Source of the DNA: Artocarpus heterophyllus
Lineage: Eukaryota > Streptophyta > Magnoliopsida > Rosales > Moraceae
Reading direction: 5' to 3'
Length of the DNA: 64,000 bases
Assembly (NCBI GenBank): GCA_025403435.1
Contig: CM046347.1
Coordinates: 23,696,597 to 23,760,596 of the forward strand
Positions 23,741-35,591 of the stretch are shown piece after piece (the stretch's first letter is position 1; each line of letters begins with the position of its first letter). The notes beneath the pieces were generated by a model. It had not been told where the DNA came from, did not search any database, and saw nothing but the letters and a program-made list of their open reading frames with translations. A program made the position numbers and the translations under genes.

Positions 23741-24659
23741 ACCATATGAGAGAGTGAGAATAGAGGGTAATTTAGACTTTTAATAAGTCACATTTTCTAA
23801 TCAAAGAAGGAAGGTTAACTTGGACTTTTCATAAATTATATTTTTAAATTAAAGGGAAATTTTTTGAAAAGAGTCTTTTAAGAGGGCATTCTTAAAAAAG
23901 GTGCTCTTTTAGGAGGCATTCTTGTGTTTCTCTCTATCTTCAATTTTCAAGTACCTGTTCAACTCAACCTGAAGCCTACTTGGGACTCCCACTTATTGTA
24001 ACGCTCTTAAGCTAGTAGGTCCTTTATTAACTTATTTGTATCCAATTAGCATAAAAAGTATCATTTATAGTAGACTTGTATTCATAAGAAATCAACTTTA
24101 AACGAAAATCATATAGGTTGTTTGGCATTTTGGTTTGAACTAAAACTTTTGGTTCAAAATTTTAAATACTGTAGCATGTGAGAGCTTTACATTAAAGCTA
24201 TTTTTTGTTTTACATGATAGCATGTAAGAGATAGATAACAGAATAATTCTTATGACAAATGCAATTCTTATAGAAAAATAAGGGAATACAAAATTTCTAA
24301 ATCAAAATTCTAGCTCTCTAGTCATAGGACGTTGACCATCTTGCTCACTCAATGAGTACCTCTACATATACAATCACCATTAGGTCTACCACACTAATAT
24401 GTCTATCATGGAGTTAATCTACTCCAACAGCCTAAATAAAATGTCTCCTCAATTGGACGTAGATCCTAATTATAGTCTAATCATATATAAAGTGCCTAGC
24501 TAAATACATAGACTGCGCATTATATTATTTAGCCTATTAATCTTACTCTCATATCTATACCGCATATAAACTCCATATATGTCAGATCTTAAAATCTAGT
24601 TATAATGGTGACAAATCACATGTCTGCTTAAATGCTTAAGCATAATAATCAAAGCAATA
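23741..24659. other. AT-rich spacer without recognised genes
   Basis: I see no ORF of note and no recognised transposon ends. Short local repeats such as AGAGGGCATTCTT and AGGAGGCATTCTT occur near 23880-23925. Confidence 0.5.
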
Positions 24660-26006
24660 CGAGGACAATTATTGTGAAATGAAAGCAATTCAGCCCTTCT
24701 TGGGTAGCTATTCTTGAGCAAACAATTGGGTTTTTAAAACTTTTTACAATTATTGGAATTTTCTAGATTGATCACAAGCAATAATTGTCCGAATACTAAA
24801 TACAAGTATATTAAACAATTACAAATGTGTAAAAGTAAAGAGATAAGGTAAGAAAAGTGCAAACACTATTTATAGTAGTTCGGCAAAATGCGTCCACTGT
24901 TGTCGAGCAAGACCTTGACTCGACATCTTTTACTATCTTGACCATTTTTTTTGGTGCGATCACTCCAAGTACAATTTGGTGACTTGTTTACTCAATACTT
25001 ACTACAACCTCTTATAATCCGCCAATTTTATATAGATTGGCTAACCAAAACAACCCCGAAACATACTAAGGCTTAGGAAACCTAATGCACTCGGTTTACA
25101 ATATTTTTTAAATTTTAAGCTCAACACTCACAGCTCCTAAAAATATATAGAATACAAACTTTGAATGAAGTAAAAGATGATTAAGCACACAATGAGTATT
25201 TGTTAGCAAGTTTGGCTCAAGAAGTGATCAAAGGGTTGTTGAACACTTAAAGATTGATACAAAGATGTTTTTATCTGTTCTTGGTGATCAACAAACTAAA
25301 AAATGAGGCTATTTATAGGCTAGAACGCAAAACTAGCCATTTAACGAGCATTTGCAATGGCTAGAAAACTAGCCATTAGAAAGTTCAGTCGATCGCTGTG
25401 CACATGGCTCGGTCGACTGAGTTGTTACCCAAAACAGCCCAAGACGACCGGGCATGGTTAACAAGCCTAGCGCCTAAATTTGATTCAAATATTAATTTAA
25501 ACCATTTTACATAAAAAAAATAACTTAAAAAAATTTTAAGATTAATTCTAAGTCTTGAAACTAGATTTTAGCATATAGAACTAATTTAGAATAATATTTG
25601 AAGACTTTAACCGTATTTTAAACCAAGTTTGAAAGATTTGATATCAAAATTGAGAACTTTTGAAGGCAAGTTTGAAAACAAAAATTAGAATCAAACTTGA
25701 GCTAATTGAACTTGATAAAAACTATATGCATGTTCTAACATCATACAAGCTAAGAAATAAAACTTAAACCTATTCTTTATGCTTGTTGGTGCCATTTCTT
25801 CAATCTTTAAGCTCTTGGTAATTTGATCCATCTTCACGTTAATATCTTTTGAGTCTTAATGAAATTCTTCCAAGTATCTTGAGATGCTAAAATAATACTT
25901 TCAAATAGCACTACATTCTCAAGATAAAGTATTATCACTTAAGCAATTAATTGTTTGTTGTCATCAAAACAAAAATAAATATTTATTTGAAACCTTGGAG
26001 CCAATA
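24660..26006 (-). repeat. SIRE-like copia 3' LTR (left border approximate)
   Basis: In minus orientation the LTR begins TATTGGCTCC at 26006, directly after a purine run (AAAAAGGGGAGAT). Landmarks are TTGATGACAACAAACAATTAA-type sequence, two TATA-like CTATAAATAG sites (about 25308-25317 and 24867-24876) and a GTCGAC-type palindrome region at about 25386-25425. A TTCCAATA end near 24751 is possible, but similar sequence continues to about 24660. Assignment to SIRE rests on these landmarks and on the neighbouring coding. Confidence 0.6.
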
Positions 26007-26345
26007 ATCTCCCCTTTTTTTTTATCAAGCTTTAGGTAAAATAAGGAAAGAAATTTGCTTAAAACAGATAACAAGTATTGTTCAGACATTTCTTACCATA
26101 TATTTACCTTAAGCTCCCCCTTTTATCATAATATTATCTCTCCTTTAATATGCGCAATCTTGAGGAAAATTGTTCTCGATTTCAAGAATAAATTTTGATC
26201 AAATTAACCTCAATCTTAATCTCAATGAAATTTATAAAAATAATCTTTAATAAAGATAGATATATCTCCCCTGCATTAAATACATCATCTCCCCCTGTTT
26301 TAAATAGATTATGTAATCAAAGTAACAAGCACTCAAAGTAATAAC
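26007..26345 (-). other. SIRE-like element: 3' spacer with repeated purine runs, distal part
   Basis: This untranslated region contains several pyrimidine runs on the plus strand (CTCCCC at 26008, CTCCCCC near 26113, CTCCCC near 26268, CTCCCCC near 26290), which are GGGGGAG tracts in element sense. The one touching the LTR is the likely PPT. It is separated from its other half (28285 on) by a solo LTR. Confidence 0.6.
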
Positions 26346-28284
26346 TGTTATACATGATGCCTTAAGGAGTAAAATGTTGCAATATGTTTTTGGAGACATT
26401 TTATCAATAAAGAGTTTATTTATTATTCATATACCAAATATTGTCCTCTTTATGTTCATATCTGTTGAATATATGATAAGCAAACAAAAGTCTGAGACTA
26501 TCGGTCTAAACCTTAAAGAATCATGCATGTGATAGATAGATTATATAAAAGACATGAATCTTAAAGGTGATGGTCTAAATCATAAGATTCGCAATCAAAG
26601 GAATAAAGTTAGGCACTTTATTCATGCTAAGATTGTTATGTTGCCTACATCTCTAACGGGAGATGGCTTATCTTGGCAATCGGAGTGGGCCTTAACGAGT
26701 AGAAACATTGGTGCATTGTCGTAGGTGACAATGTATTGGATAAAGGACATAAAAGTTGAATTGATTTGGTTAATGATTCTGTTTGTGCAAATCAATTCAC
26801 TTTAGACAATCATATATGTTGTGTCTTAATCCTGAAATGACTAATGAGCCCGTTATCTTGACTTATGTCTTTTAATGTACCAAAGGTTTACATCCTGACT
26901 TAATGACGGTACGCATACCGGTACGTTGAAGTCATGACTCTTGATTGATGTAGACTCGTTATTCATATATATGGAATCCATAGCTCTTTTTGTAGAGTTA
27001 ATGATATTCTCTTATATGCGTTATCCTATAATTGGAAGACTGGTGCGCTTAACCATTTAGATACATAGATGTAACCGAATGGTATATTGTCTTTAAATAG
27101 TAAGTATTCCAATGGTGTGATAATGGAACATAAGATAAAAATAATCAGGAAGGTATATTATCCTTAAGCCGATTATGAATATCCTATGGGGATGTAACAC
27201 ATTATGATATGTCATGGACGGTTAGTTTATTGAAACTTTGTAATTTTATATAATTCGAGAGTACAGCTTTAAGCTTTTAGTGGAGTAGTGTTAGAGTTGA
27301 TAATTGTAAAATATATATCTATGATATTGTATTTTATAATTATAGGAGCTTGAACTATATATGTCCATCGAGTCTCCTTTGTTAGCTCATAATAAATCTT
27401 GTAACGATACGGCATGCCTTTCTTGCATATTAGTGACTTATGTTAAATTATTAGATTGGCTGAAATTCGATAAAGATTAGATTTAATAATTCATGTTAGT
27501 TTATCGGTTGACTTAATTTTATAAATTGATTTAAGATAAACGTGTTGAATTATTTGGATAATATTTTATTTTCTATGAGATTATTCAGATATGATTGTTT
27601 TGATCGGATAACTTTTCTATTGGGTTATTTGAATTAAAATTGAGGCTCTATCTAAGAATCTTAGGTGGAAAATAAGATATTCTTAGGGATCAAATTATCG
27701 TAAGTTCGACAGGCCAATTTGTTAGTTTGGCCTGCTGATAGAGTAAGTTGGCAGGCTAAGAGATCGGCCCACTGACCGTGCAATAATCTATATACGCGTT
27801 TTAGATGCGTTTTTCGTTAGAATTTGATCTAGATTCAAATTTTGAGGTCTTATTTGATATGGATTAACCTTAGATTCAACCACTATAAATAGGGGGTGAG
27901 TTTTCTCATTTATTGAAATCTGTTGAGAAGTATAGAGTTCATACTCTAGTGTGAGAAACTCTAAAACTCCTTGAGAACTATTGTTCAATATCAAGAACTT
28001 AGTTCTAGGTCTTCTCAAGTGGTTGGAAGGAGAGTCACTAAAGGAAGAGCTATACGACAAGTGACGACCCATACTCCGATAATGGATAGAGAATAGCAAA
28101 AAAGAGCAGTTAATTGAGGCTGTTCTAGAACATTCTTCTCTACACAGATTTGAGTGCACTTCGGTATTCAAAAGAGGTTAGTAAGATATATCATTGATTT
28201 ATGTATATAACATGTCTAACTTGTCTTTTGGAAAATATTATTATTTTATTTTTTAAAATTTTGTTGCATACTTATTTTCTAACA
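26346..28284 (+). mobile_element. Solo LTR F of the dominant copia family, inserted in the SIRE-like element
   Basis: A 1939-bp LTR runs from TGTTATACATG to TCTAACA. The flanks ATAAC (26341-26345) and ACAAC (28285-28289) form a duplication with one mismatch. No PBS or PPT of its own adjoins it. TATA is near 27882 (CTATAAATAGGGGG). The near-palindromes are decayed (about 27700-27775), so the copy is old. Confidence 0.85.
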
Positions 28285-28550
28285 ACAACATGCACTCAAA
28301 GTAATAAGCAATCAATCATATCTTCTCCCCCTTTGTCATCAATAAAAAAAAGAGACAAAAATTGGAGCATTGAACTCATAATCAAACATGAAGCTAAAAT
28401 TCCATAAAAAACCGCAAAAAGATAAATAATCTAAAGTAAAAATCCTAAAATGGTCTTAAAATTGAGGAAAAAAATAAACCTAAAGCATAAAACAACCAAA
28501 AATATAAAAGAGAAACAAAACTAAAAAACAAATCAAGACAAAGGTGGTCC
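28285..28550 (-). other. SIRE-like element: 3' spacer, proximal part
   Basis: This is an untranslated segment with CTCCCCCTTTGTCATC at about 28325-28340, which reads GATGACAAAGGGGGAG in element sense, a hallmark of the region after the last SIRE ORF. The sequence GCACTCAAAGTAATAA occurs here (about 28292) and on the other side of solo LTR F (about 26327). Confidence 0.6.
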
Positions 28551-29508
28551 TCACATGTTAAGGTACCAAAGTTCCTCGAGGATGTTTCCCATGGTGTTAT
28601 TTGAGTTTGCCACATTATTTCCTGTAGACCATGTTGTTGTTGAGTTGAGTGAGTTGCTCATCAGTGTGAGCTCGATAGGCGACAAAGTTTGACTCAAAGG
28701 TGTCAAACCTGGAAATGAGCTATTGGTAGGAAGTATGAGAAGAAGAACCAACGTGGAATGTAGGGAGGTGTTTAGTCTTCCATTGTAAAGTCCTCTTCAC
28801 TTGAGCAAATTCTTGTTGCTTGCCCTCGTCTAGAGCATATGGTTCAACCTTTTACCATACGAACTACCATTTACTAAAGTACAAGCCATCTTTTGGAGGG
28901 ATTGATTCATTAAAGTACGAATGGATATTTGGTTCTTACCTTTTGGTCTCTCGAAGGAGTGATACCTTGAAATACTCGAAAATGTGAGTGAACATTTATC
29001 CAAAAGGCAAAGCATTACCTGATTGGCTACAAGCTGCGTAAGGATGCTATGGCAAGCATTGACTATAGTATTTGAAATAAGACAATAAATAAGGTACATG
29101 TTGACTTTTTGAGTTCATTTTGCGACCCGCTTTTGGAATAAAGTTTGTGAAAATGACATGGTGAAGAGTATGGGTTATGAGGGGTAGGTTTTGTGTAGGA
29201 GGCTTAAGAATAAAAGTTTTTTCAAAGTCATTCATGAGACACTAGAAAACATTAAGGTCAATGAAAGCAGTACCAAAAGCCTCTAATGATTTCACATGAA
29301 TGCCCTCATTTGGTATGTTTAAAGCACAACTCAAGGATTCATGATTCAATTTAGTAATTTTTCCTTTCATTTCACATGTGATGGTATGGTTTGCAAGATT
29401 GGCATTAAGTTGGGCATAAAAGATTATGAGTAATCTACGGTACACCAAATACCTAGACTCTACCATGGTTAATAATCCTTGATGCTCAAATAAGACTCTA
29501 AGGTTCAA
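28551..29508 (-). pseudogene. SIRE-like downstream ORF with putative plant transposon protein domain, broken
   Basis: Coding fragments lie in different frames: 29508-29242 reads LLIIFYAQLNANLANHTITC, then KGKITKLNHESLSCALNIPN; 29235-29047, 29099-28830 and 28751-28551 follow. The FYAQL...KGK...FNHE-like...NIPNEG pattern matches the plant transposon protein domain often found after pol in large plant LTR elements. Its function is not established, though such ORFs have been called env-like or accessory. Frameshifts and stops make this copy non-functional. It lies downstream of RNase H, as expected. Confidence 0.65.
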
Positions 29509-30435
29509 TGATTACATATCATCAAAGATTATTATCCTTCCATCCACAGTTTTCTTGTGCACCATTCTTTCATAATTGTGCAAGCTAATGGGATTAAAAT
29601 ATTGGGATCATGGATTACCTTTAAATGAAATTTGTTGTTGTTGGTAGCCGGTCACTTGCCTCGTCACCTAGAAAATTTGTCTCGTCCCACCGTTAGTGGA
29701 AAATCCAAAAAGAATTGAAAGGTTTAAATATGTGAAAATATGAAGTGAGGTTTAGATTTTGCAATAAAAGTATAGTTTTGGAGGATTTTTAATATGATTA
29801 GGAACTAAAACACAAGAAAACTTGTTAGGAACTCAAGAAAATGCAATGGGGAGTGTTTGAAATGGTTTTTTACTCTGCCAGAGTTGAGAGATGGCAGAAA
29901 AAAAGAGAGAAATAAGGAGGTTTTCTACTTTTAAACTTGTCTTGTGTCAAGTCCAGTATGGACTTGCCTGACAGTCCGGTCGATCAGACTATAAATACCC
30001 CGGTCGACTAGGGTTGCTAAATATGCAGGCCCTCAAGCTACAAAAATGCAGTTGAAAGAAAATTTTCTTTTAAAACTTTAAGAACTCAAATGGTTTCAAA
30101 ATAAATATAAGCACTTTTAAAACAATTAAGATTTAAAATGTCTCTAAATATGAGTGACAAATAAAAAGAATTTGAATAGAATCATATTTTTTCATCAGCT
30201 AAAACATATCATACATACGCTTATGGGATAATCATAAAAAAAATCATAATATTTTTTAATTTAATGAAATGCATTTGCAAATAAGAAATTATACTTAAAA
30301 GCAATATGCAAAACAAATCAATATAAAAAGCAAGTATTCATGTGAAGAGATTCTCAGATCTTCAATTTTAAATCTGAAGCATCTAAAATACCAAATCTTC
30401 TTCTAAGATATGAAAATCGATCTAATACAAAAGGC
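29509..30435 (-). other. SIRE-like element: spacer between RNase H and the downstream ORF
   Basis: I recognise no coding here. GTCGAC-type repeats occur at about 29968-30012 (CCGGTCGATCAGAC and CCCGGTCGACTAGGG), echoing those in the LTR at about 25386-25425. Confidence 0.5.
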
Positions 30436-32414
30436 TTAGTGAAATAACCACAAGTTGTTCATCAGTGTTAATAAATTCTGTGATGTCTCCCTTATGAAAT
30501 AATCATGTAAGAAAAGATGTCTAATCTCAATATGCTTGGTGCGTGAATTCAAAATTGGATTCTTAGATAAATGTATTGCACTAGTGTTATCACATATAAT
30601 TGGGACATGCTCATAATACAATCTTATGTCCATGAGTGTTATTTTCATTTAAAGGATTTGTGCACAACAACTAGCAGTCAAAATGAATTCGATTTCCATG
30701 GTTGATAGAGCAACGGAATTTTGTTTCTTACTAAACCATGAGACTAGTGAGAATCCTAGTAAATGACATGTTCCACTTGTGCTTTTTTGATCGATTGTGC
30801 TACTGGCCCTAATCAGCATTGGAGTAGCTCATTAAGTATATCCATGCGCCTTTAGGATACTACAATCCTAAGTTCTTAGTGCCATTCAAATAAAGAAAAA
30901 TTTGTTTAACTGCACTAAAATTAGATTCTTTAGGATTTGCTTGAAATCGTGCTCAAAGACTAACACTTAACATAATATCCAGTCTACTTGTGGTCAAATA
31001 AAATAAGGAACCGATCATACCTCGATACTTTGTAATATCTACTATCTTACCACTTTCATTCTTGTCTAATTTGATTGATGAGCTCATACGAGTTGGTGTT
31101 GACTTTAGATATTCAATTTTGAATTTTTTTGAGGAGATCCGTTACATATTTAGCTTGGTTAAGAAAAATGACATCTTTTTTTTGTTTGATTTGTAATCCG
31201 AGGAAGAAAATCAATTCTTTTATCATGTTTCAAATTCACTATACATACACTTATAAAACTCTTTATATAAAGTAATATTAGAAGCACTAAAAATAATACC
31301 ATCAACATAAATTTGAACTATAAATAAATCTTCCATTCATTTTAGTAAAAAGAGTAGTATCTGCTTTTCCCGTTGAAAATCTATTTTTAATAAAAAATTT
31401 ACTCAATCTATTATACCAAGATCTAGGGGTTTTAAAGCATAAAAAGTCTTTTTCAATTTAAAAACATGATCCAAATACTTATGATTTTGAAAACCAGGTG
31501 GTTATTCAACATAAACTTCTTTTAAAATATATCTATTTATGAATGCGTTTTTGACGTTCATATGATAAAAGGTGAACACTTTGTAGCAAGTAAAAACAAC
31601 TAACATTCTAATGAATTCTAAATGAGCAATCGATGCAAAGGTTTCTTTATAATTGATACCTTCTTCTTGATTGAAATCTAGGGCCATTTGTTTAGCCTTG
31701 TTTCGTACAATTATACCTTCCTTATTCTTTTTATTTCTCAACACCTATTTAGTACCAATTATAGATTGAGAGCTAGGCCTAGTATCAAGTTCTTATATAT
31801 CATTTCTTTTAAATTGATTTAGCTCTTTTTGCATTGCTAAAATCCAAAATTCATCATTTTTGGTATCTTTAAAACATTTTGATTTAATTTGAGAAAGAAA
31901 AGCTAAATTGTTGCAAATATTTATAAATGTTGTAAATATTTTTAAATGATGACCTAGTTCTCACCCCATGTGTTGGACTATCATGAATGATAATATCAGA
32001 CTTAGGGTGATAGGAATGATATCTCCAATCTTTTGGTAAAAGATGTGAAGTGGTGTGAAGTGGTCTTATCTTTTGAATGCTCCATTTGATGTTGATCTTG
32101 TTGTGATTGTTGAGTTGGTTGGGAGATGTTCTTCTGAGAAGTGTTTGGCTCTTCTTGAACCTTTTTTCCTTTATCTTTGATTTCTAAGTTCTTCATTTGA
32201 TGTTCCAAATCTAAATCATAATCATTTTCCACTTTCTTGATAGAAACATTAATTTTATCAAATACAACATGCATAGATTCTTCTACAACTAGAGTTCTTT
32301 TATTAAACATCGTATAAGCTTTGCTAGAAGTAGAATAACAAAGAAAAATACCAACATCAAATTTTGCCTCAAATTTTTCTAAATTGCCTTTAGTGTTTAA
32401 AATAAAGCATTTGC
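30436..32414 (-). pseudogene. SIRE-like copia pol remnant: integrase end, RT and RNase H
   Basis: Reading leftward, 32310-32002 holds the integrase C-terminal and linker region (MFNKRTLVVEESMHVVFD). Position 31744-31502 holds the RT N-terminus (AKQMALDFNQEEGINYKETF, NVKNAFINRYILKEVYV). The RNase H block follows (about 30730-30436: STMEIEF, then CDNTSAIHLSKNPILNSRTKHIEIRHLFL). Frames change repeatedly and the RT core is poorly preserved. The 5' part (gag, protease, integrase core) is cut off at 32415 by an inverted LTR piece. It is distinct in sequence from the dominant family and dead. Confidence 0.82.
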
Positions 32415-33306
32415 TATTAGAAAAACAGTATGCAGCGAAAATTTAAAAATTTTTAATTATAGTATTTTCTAAAACACAAGTTTGACATGCTATCTGCATA
32501 AATTAACCAGATCTTACTAACCATGTATACCAAAGAGCTCCTGCAATCTGTGTAGAGAAGGGCATTCTAAAAGAGCTTCAACCAATTAGTCTTTTTGCTA
32601 TTCTCTACCCACGATCAGAGAATGTGTGGGCACATCTCGTACAACTCTTTTCCGCTGACTCTCCTTCCAACCAATTGAGAAAAACCCAAAACTACTATTC
32701 GTGATTTGTGAACAATAGCTCTTTCGGGGGTTTCAGATACTCATAGACTAGAGTGCTCCCTCTTGATTTCTCAATTAATCTAAATAACTGTGAAGTCTCA
32801 CTCTCTATTTATAGAGGTTGGACCCAGGGGTTTGTCCTTATCAGATAAGACCTCAAAAATTTGAACTAGGATCAATATCTGATAAAATCATGTAAAAAAC
32901 ATGTGATCAGATTATCGCTCGGTTGGCAGGCTGAATTGGCAGATCGGCCTATTGAACTTAGTTCATCGACAGACCGAACCTGAAGGCTGGCCTACCAAGC
33001 TTTTGATAAATGATCCTTACAAATCTTTTATTTCTCACTCGAGAATCTTTTATCTGATTAAAATAATTATCTCTAGATAATCTCTGGGAAAAAAATATTC
33101 CTAATAATTCAACAAGTTTATCTTGAATTTATTTTTCACAAAATTTATTCAATCGATAAACAGACATGAATTATTTGATCTTATCAAATTTCAACCAATC
33201 TGATAATTTGACATAAGTCACCAATTTATTAGAAAATCTCACTGTATCGTTACAGGATTTATTATAAGTTTGCAAAGGGGACCTAATGGATCTATATAGT
33301 TCAAGG
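32415..33306 (-). repeat. Truncated inverted LTR piece (dominant family)
   Basis: This is the last 892 bp of a family LTR in minus orientation. The LTR end (TATTAGAAAAACAG on the plus strand) meets integrase-coding DNA of the SIRE-like element at 32415. It carries a TATA region near 32810 and decayed near-palindromes at about 32920-33000. It stops abruptly at about 33306, inside sequence matching the LTR middle. Confidence 0.85.
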
Positions 33307-33935
33307 AATCTAGGGTGGGAAATAAAAGATTCTCAAGGATCATTTATTGTAAGTTTGGTAGGCCGATCTTCAAGTTCGGCCTACCGATGGAGTAAGTTCA
33401 GTAGGCTAGTCTGCTAGTTTGGCCCGCCAATCGAATAATAATTTGATCTCACGTTTTTATACGATTATATTAGATATTGATCTAGATTTAAATTTTTGAG
33501 GCCTTATCTAAGAAAGACCGACTCCTGGTCCAACCTCTATAAAAGGGGAGTGAGACTTCATAATTATTTAGATCAGTTGAGAGATCAAGAATGAGCACTC
33601 TATTACGTGAGTCTCTGAAACTCCCCTGAAGAGTTATTGTTCATAAATCACGAACGGTAGTTTTTGGTTTTTCTCAATTGGTTAGAAGGAGAGCCACCGG
33701 GGAATAGCTATACGACATGCGCCCACACTACTCCGTCGTAGATAGAGAATAAAAAAGAAGAGCAGTTAGTTTAGACTCTTATGGAATGCTTTCTGTTCAT
33801 CGATTGCAAGAGCTCTTTGGCAAATAAGGTTAGTAAGATCTGGTTAGTATATGTATATAGCGTGTCAAACTTGTGTTTTAAAAAATACTCTAGTATAAAA
33901 TTTTTAAATTTTTGCTGTGTACTATATTTCCAACA
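33307..33935 (+). repeat. Element E 5' LTR, 3' portion only
   Basis: The last 629 bp of a family LTR in plus orientation, from GAATCTAGGGTGGG to TTCCAACA. TATA-like CTCTATAAAAGGGG lies near 33535. It forms an inverted pair with 32415-33047. The first two thirds of the LTR are missing. Confidence 0.88.
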
Positions 33936-33937
33936 AT

Positions 33938-33949
33938 TGGTATCAGAGC
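33938..33949 (+). other. Element E primer binding site
   Basis: TGGTATCAGAGC follows the LTR by two bases. It is a perfect complement of the initiator methionine tRNA 3' end. Confidence 0.9.
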
Positions 33950-35591
33950 CATGGTTTTTACATAAATTTATGACTTTGTGATCATGCTATATGTATAGAT
34001 AATATAATCTTGATCTCTCCTATGCTTGAATTCAATATTTTAGAGAGTTGGCATTCTAGGGTTTCTATATATTTATATGTTGTCACGGAATTCTATGGTG
34101 AATGTTATTAATTAATTATGGTTGATTAAATTATATTTAATTAATTAATTTATGCCAGTTATGATTCATTAGAGGTTAGAATGTGTATCTAGGTTTTTCA
34201 TGTAATTAGATGGTGGTCAATCATCATCGTCTAGGAATTATTATTTAATTTTAAAGTTGTAAAAATTTTGTAATTAAATAATCATTCGAAGAAGACGGAT
34301 TTAGGAAATGGATGATAACATTCCACAGGTATTTCTTAAGTCACTAATTTTTATGTTTTTGAATTGTTGAAAATAAGATTGAAAAACTGCATAAGAACTG
34401 TATTTTTGGAAATCATGATTTCTACTCGGTCGGGAAGCCTATGGTCATAGACCGACAAGCTGAAACTCTAAGATCTACAGGCCGTCAGCAGAGCAGAATT
34501 CTGATGGCTCTAGCAAAAGGCTGAACTTGTAAGTTTGGTAGCCAATCTGTCATGACTGTAGACCAAACCATGAGGTTTGGTAAGCCAAAGGGTCATGACC
34601 AGTAGGCCGATCACACAAATCAGCATGCCAACAGAGAGTTGTGTTTTTTCAAAAAAAGATGCATTTTTCGGTGTAGTTTTGATTTTATTTTTGAGACAAT
34701 TTTGAGAAACATTAAGTTTGGATTTGACCAAAAATATGGAGTATTCGATCTATGTAGGATTGAACACTTGAAGATGGATAATCCATGAAAAAGGATACAA
34801 TTTGATGATTCAAAGATGAAGAATCGATAATATGTTTCAATTGATCTCTTGTAATCTTTGCTTTCTTTTCTCTAGAGTGGAACCATAATATTATGGTTAT
34901 TTATTATTATTTTGCTTGTAACTTTGCATATTGCTTTACTTGTCTGCATTATAATATGATTTGCTATGTATGTTGATAACATGTTATATAGAATAGGGCT
35001 CATAAAAAATTGTTCATGTATGTCTTTTAAAATAAAACCTTGATTTCAAAAGATTAAGTGGGAGAAGGTTTTCAAAGAGAGGACTGACGGCCTCCATCGT
35101 TGGTCCATAGGTAGCACATGGTGGTTTCAACCTTGGGTAGGGACTTCATCATGTACCAAGTTGGATCTCCGAAAGGATAAGGTTTTTTAACATGATTTAT
35201 CGTTGCACACCCCTAGGAGGTGATTAAAAATCATGGATAAAATATTAAAACAGTAGTTATACACTCATCTTAATTTATTATTAACCTCCCCTAGGAGCTC
35301 TGTTAATAAAATTAACAGAAAAAGAAACAATTATTAATATATGCTGGATCAGACGGGTCCTAGATGGCATATATTAATCAAGAGGGGATCCGTGTTCTTG
35401 ATTAAATTTTGCAAGTCTGCCCTAGGCGGCTTGTTGAATTCTGAGTAGGGAATTATCATTGTTAGGTTGTGATTTTTTTCAAGGTTTTGTCACATAAAGC
35501 ATTGTATGTTTTACATAATTGTGTCATCTTACTAAAGGTTTATGGCATGTTTGCTTATGTTTGGTATATAATTCTTTATTGTAAATTAAAA
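33950..35591 (+). other. Element E untranslated leader
   Basis: There is no gene. The near-palindrome cluster at about 34425-34640 is heavily decayed. Hairpin cores remain at about 35211-35221 (CCCCTAGGAGG), 35289-35296 (CCCCTAGG within TTATTAAC and GTTAATAA arms) and near 35421 (GCCCTAGGCGG). The arms AATCAAGA (35376-35383) and TCTTGATT (35396-35403) pair perfectly and differ from element C at a matching base in each arm. Confidence 0.7.
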
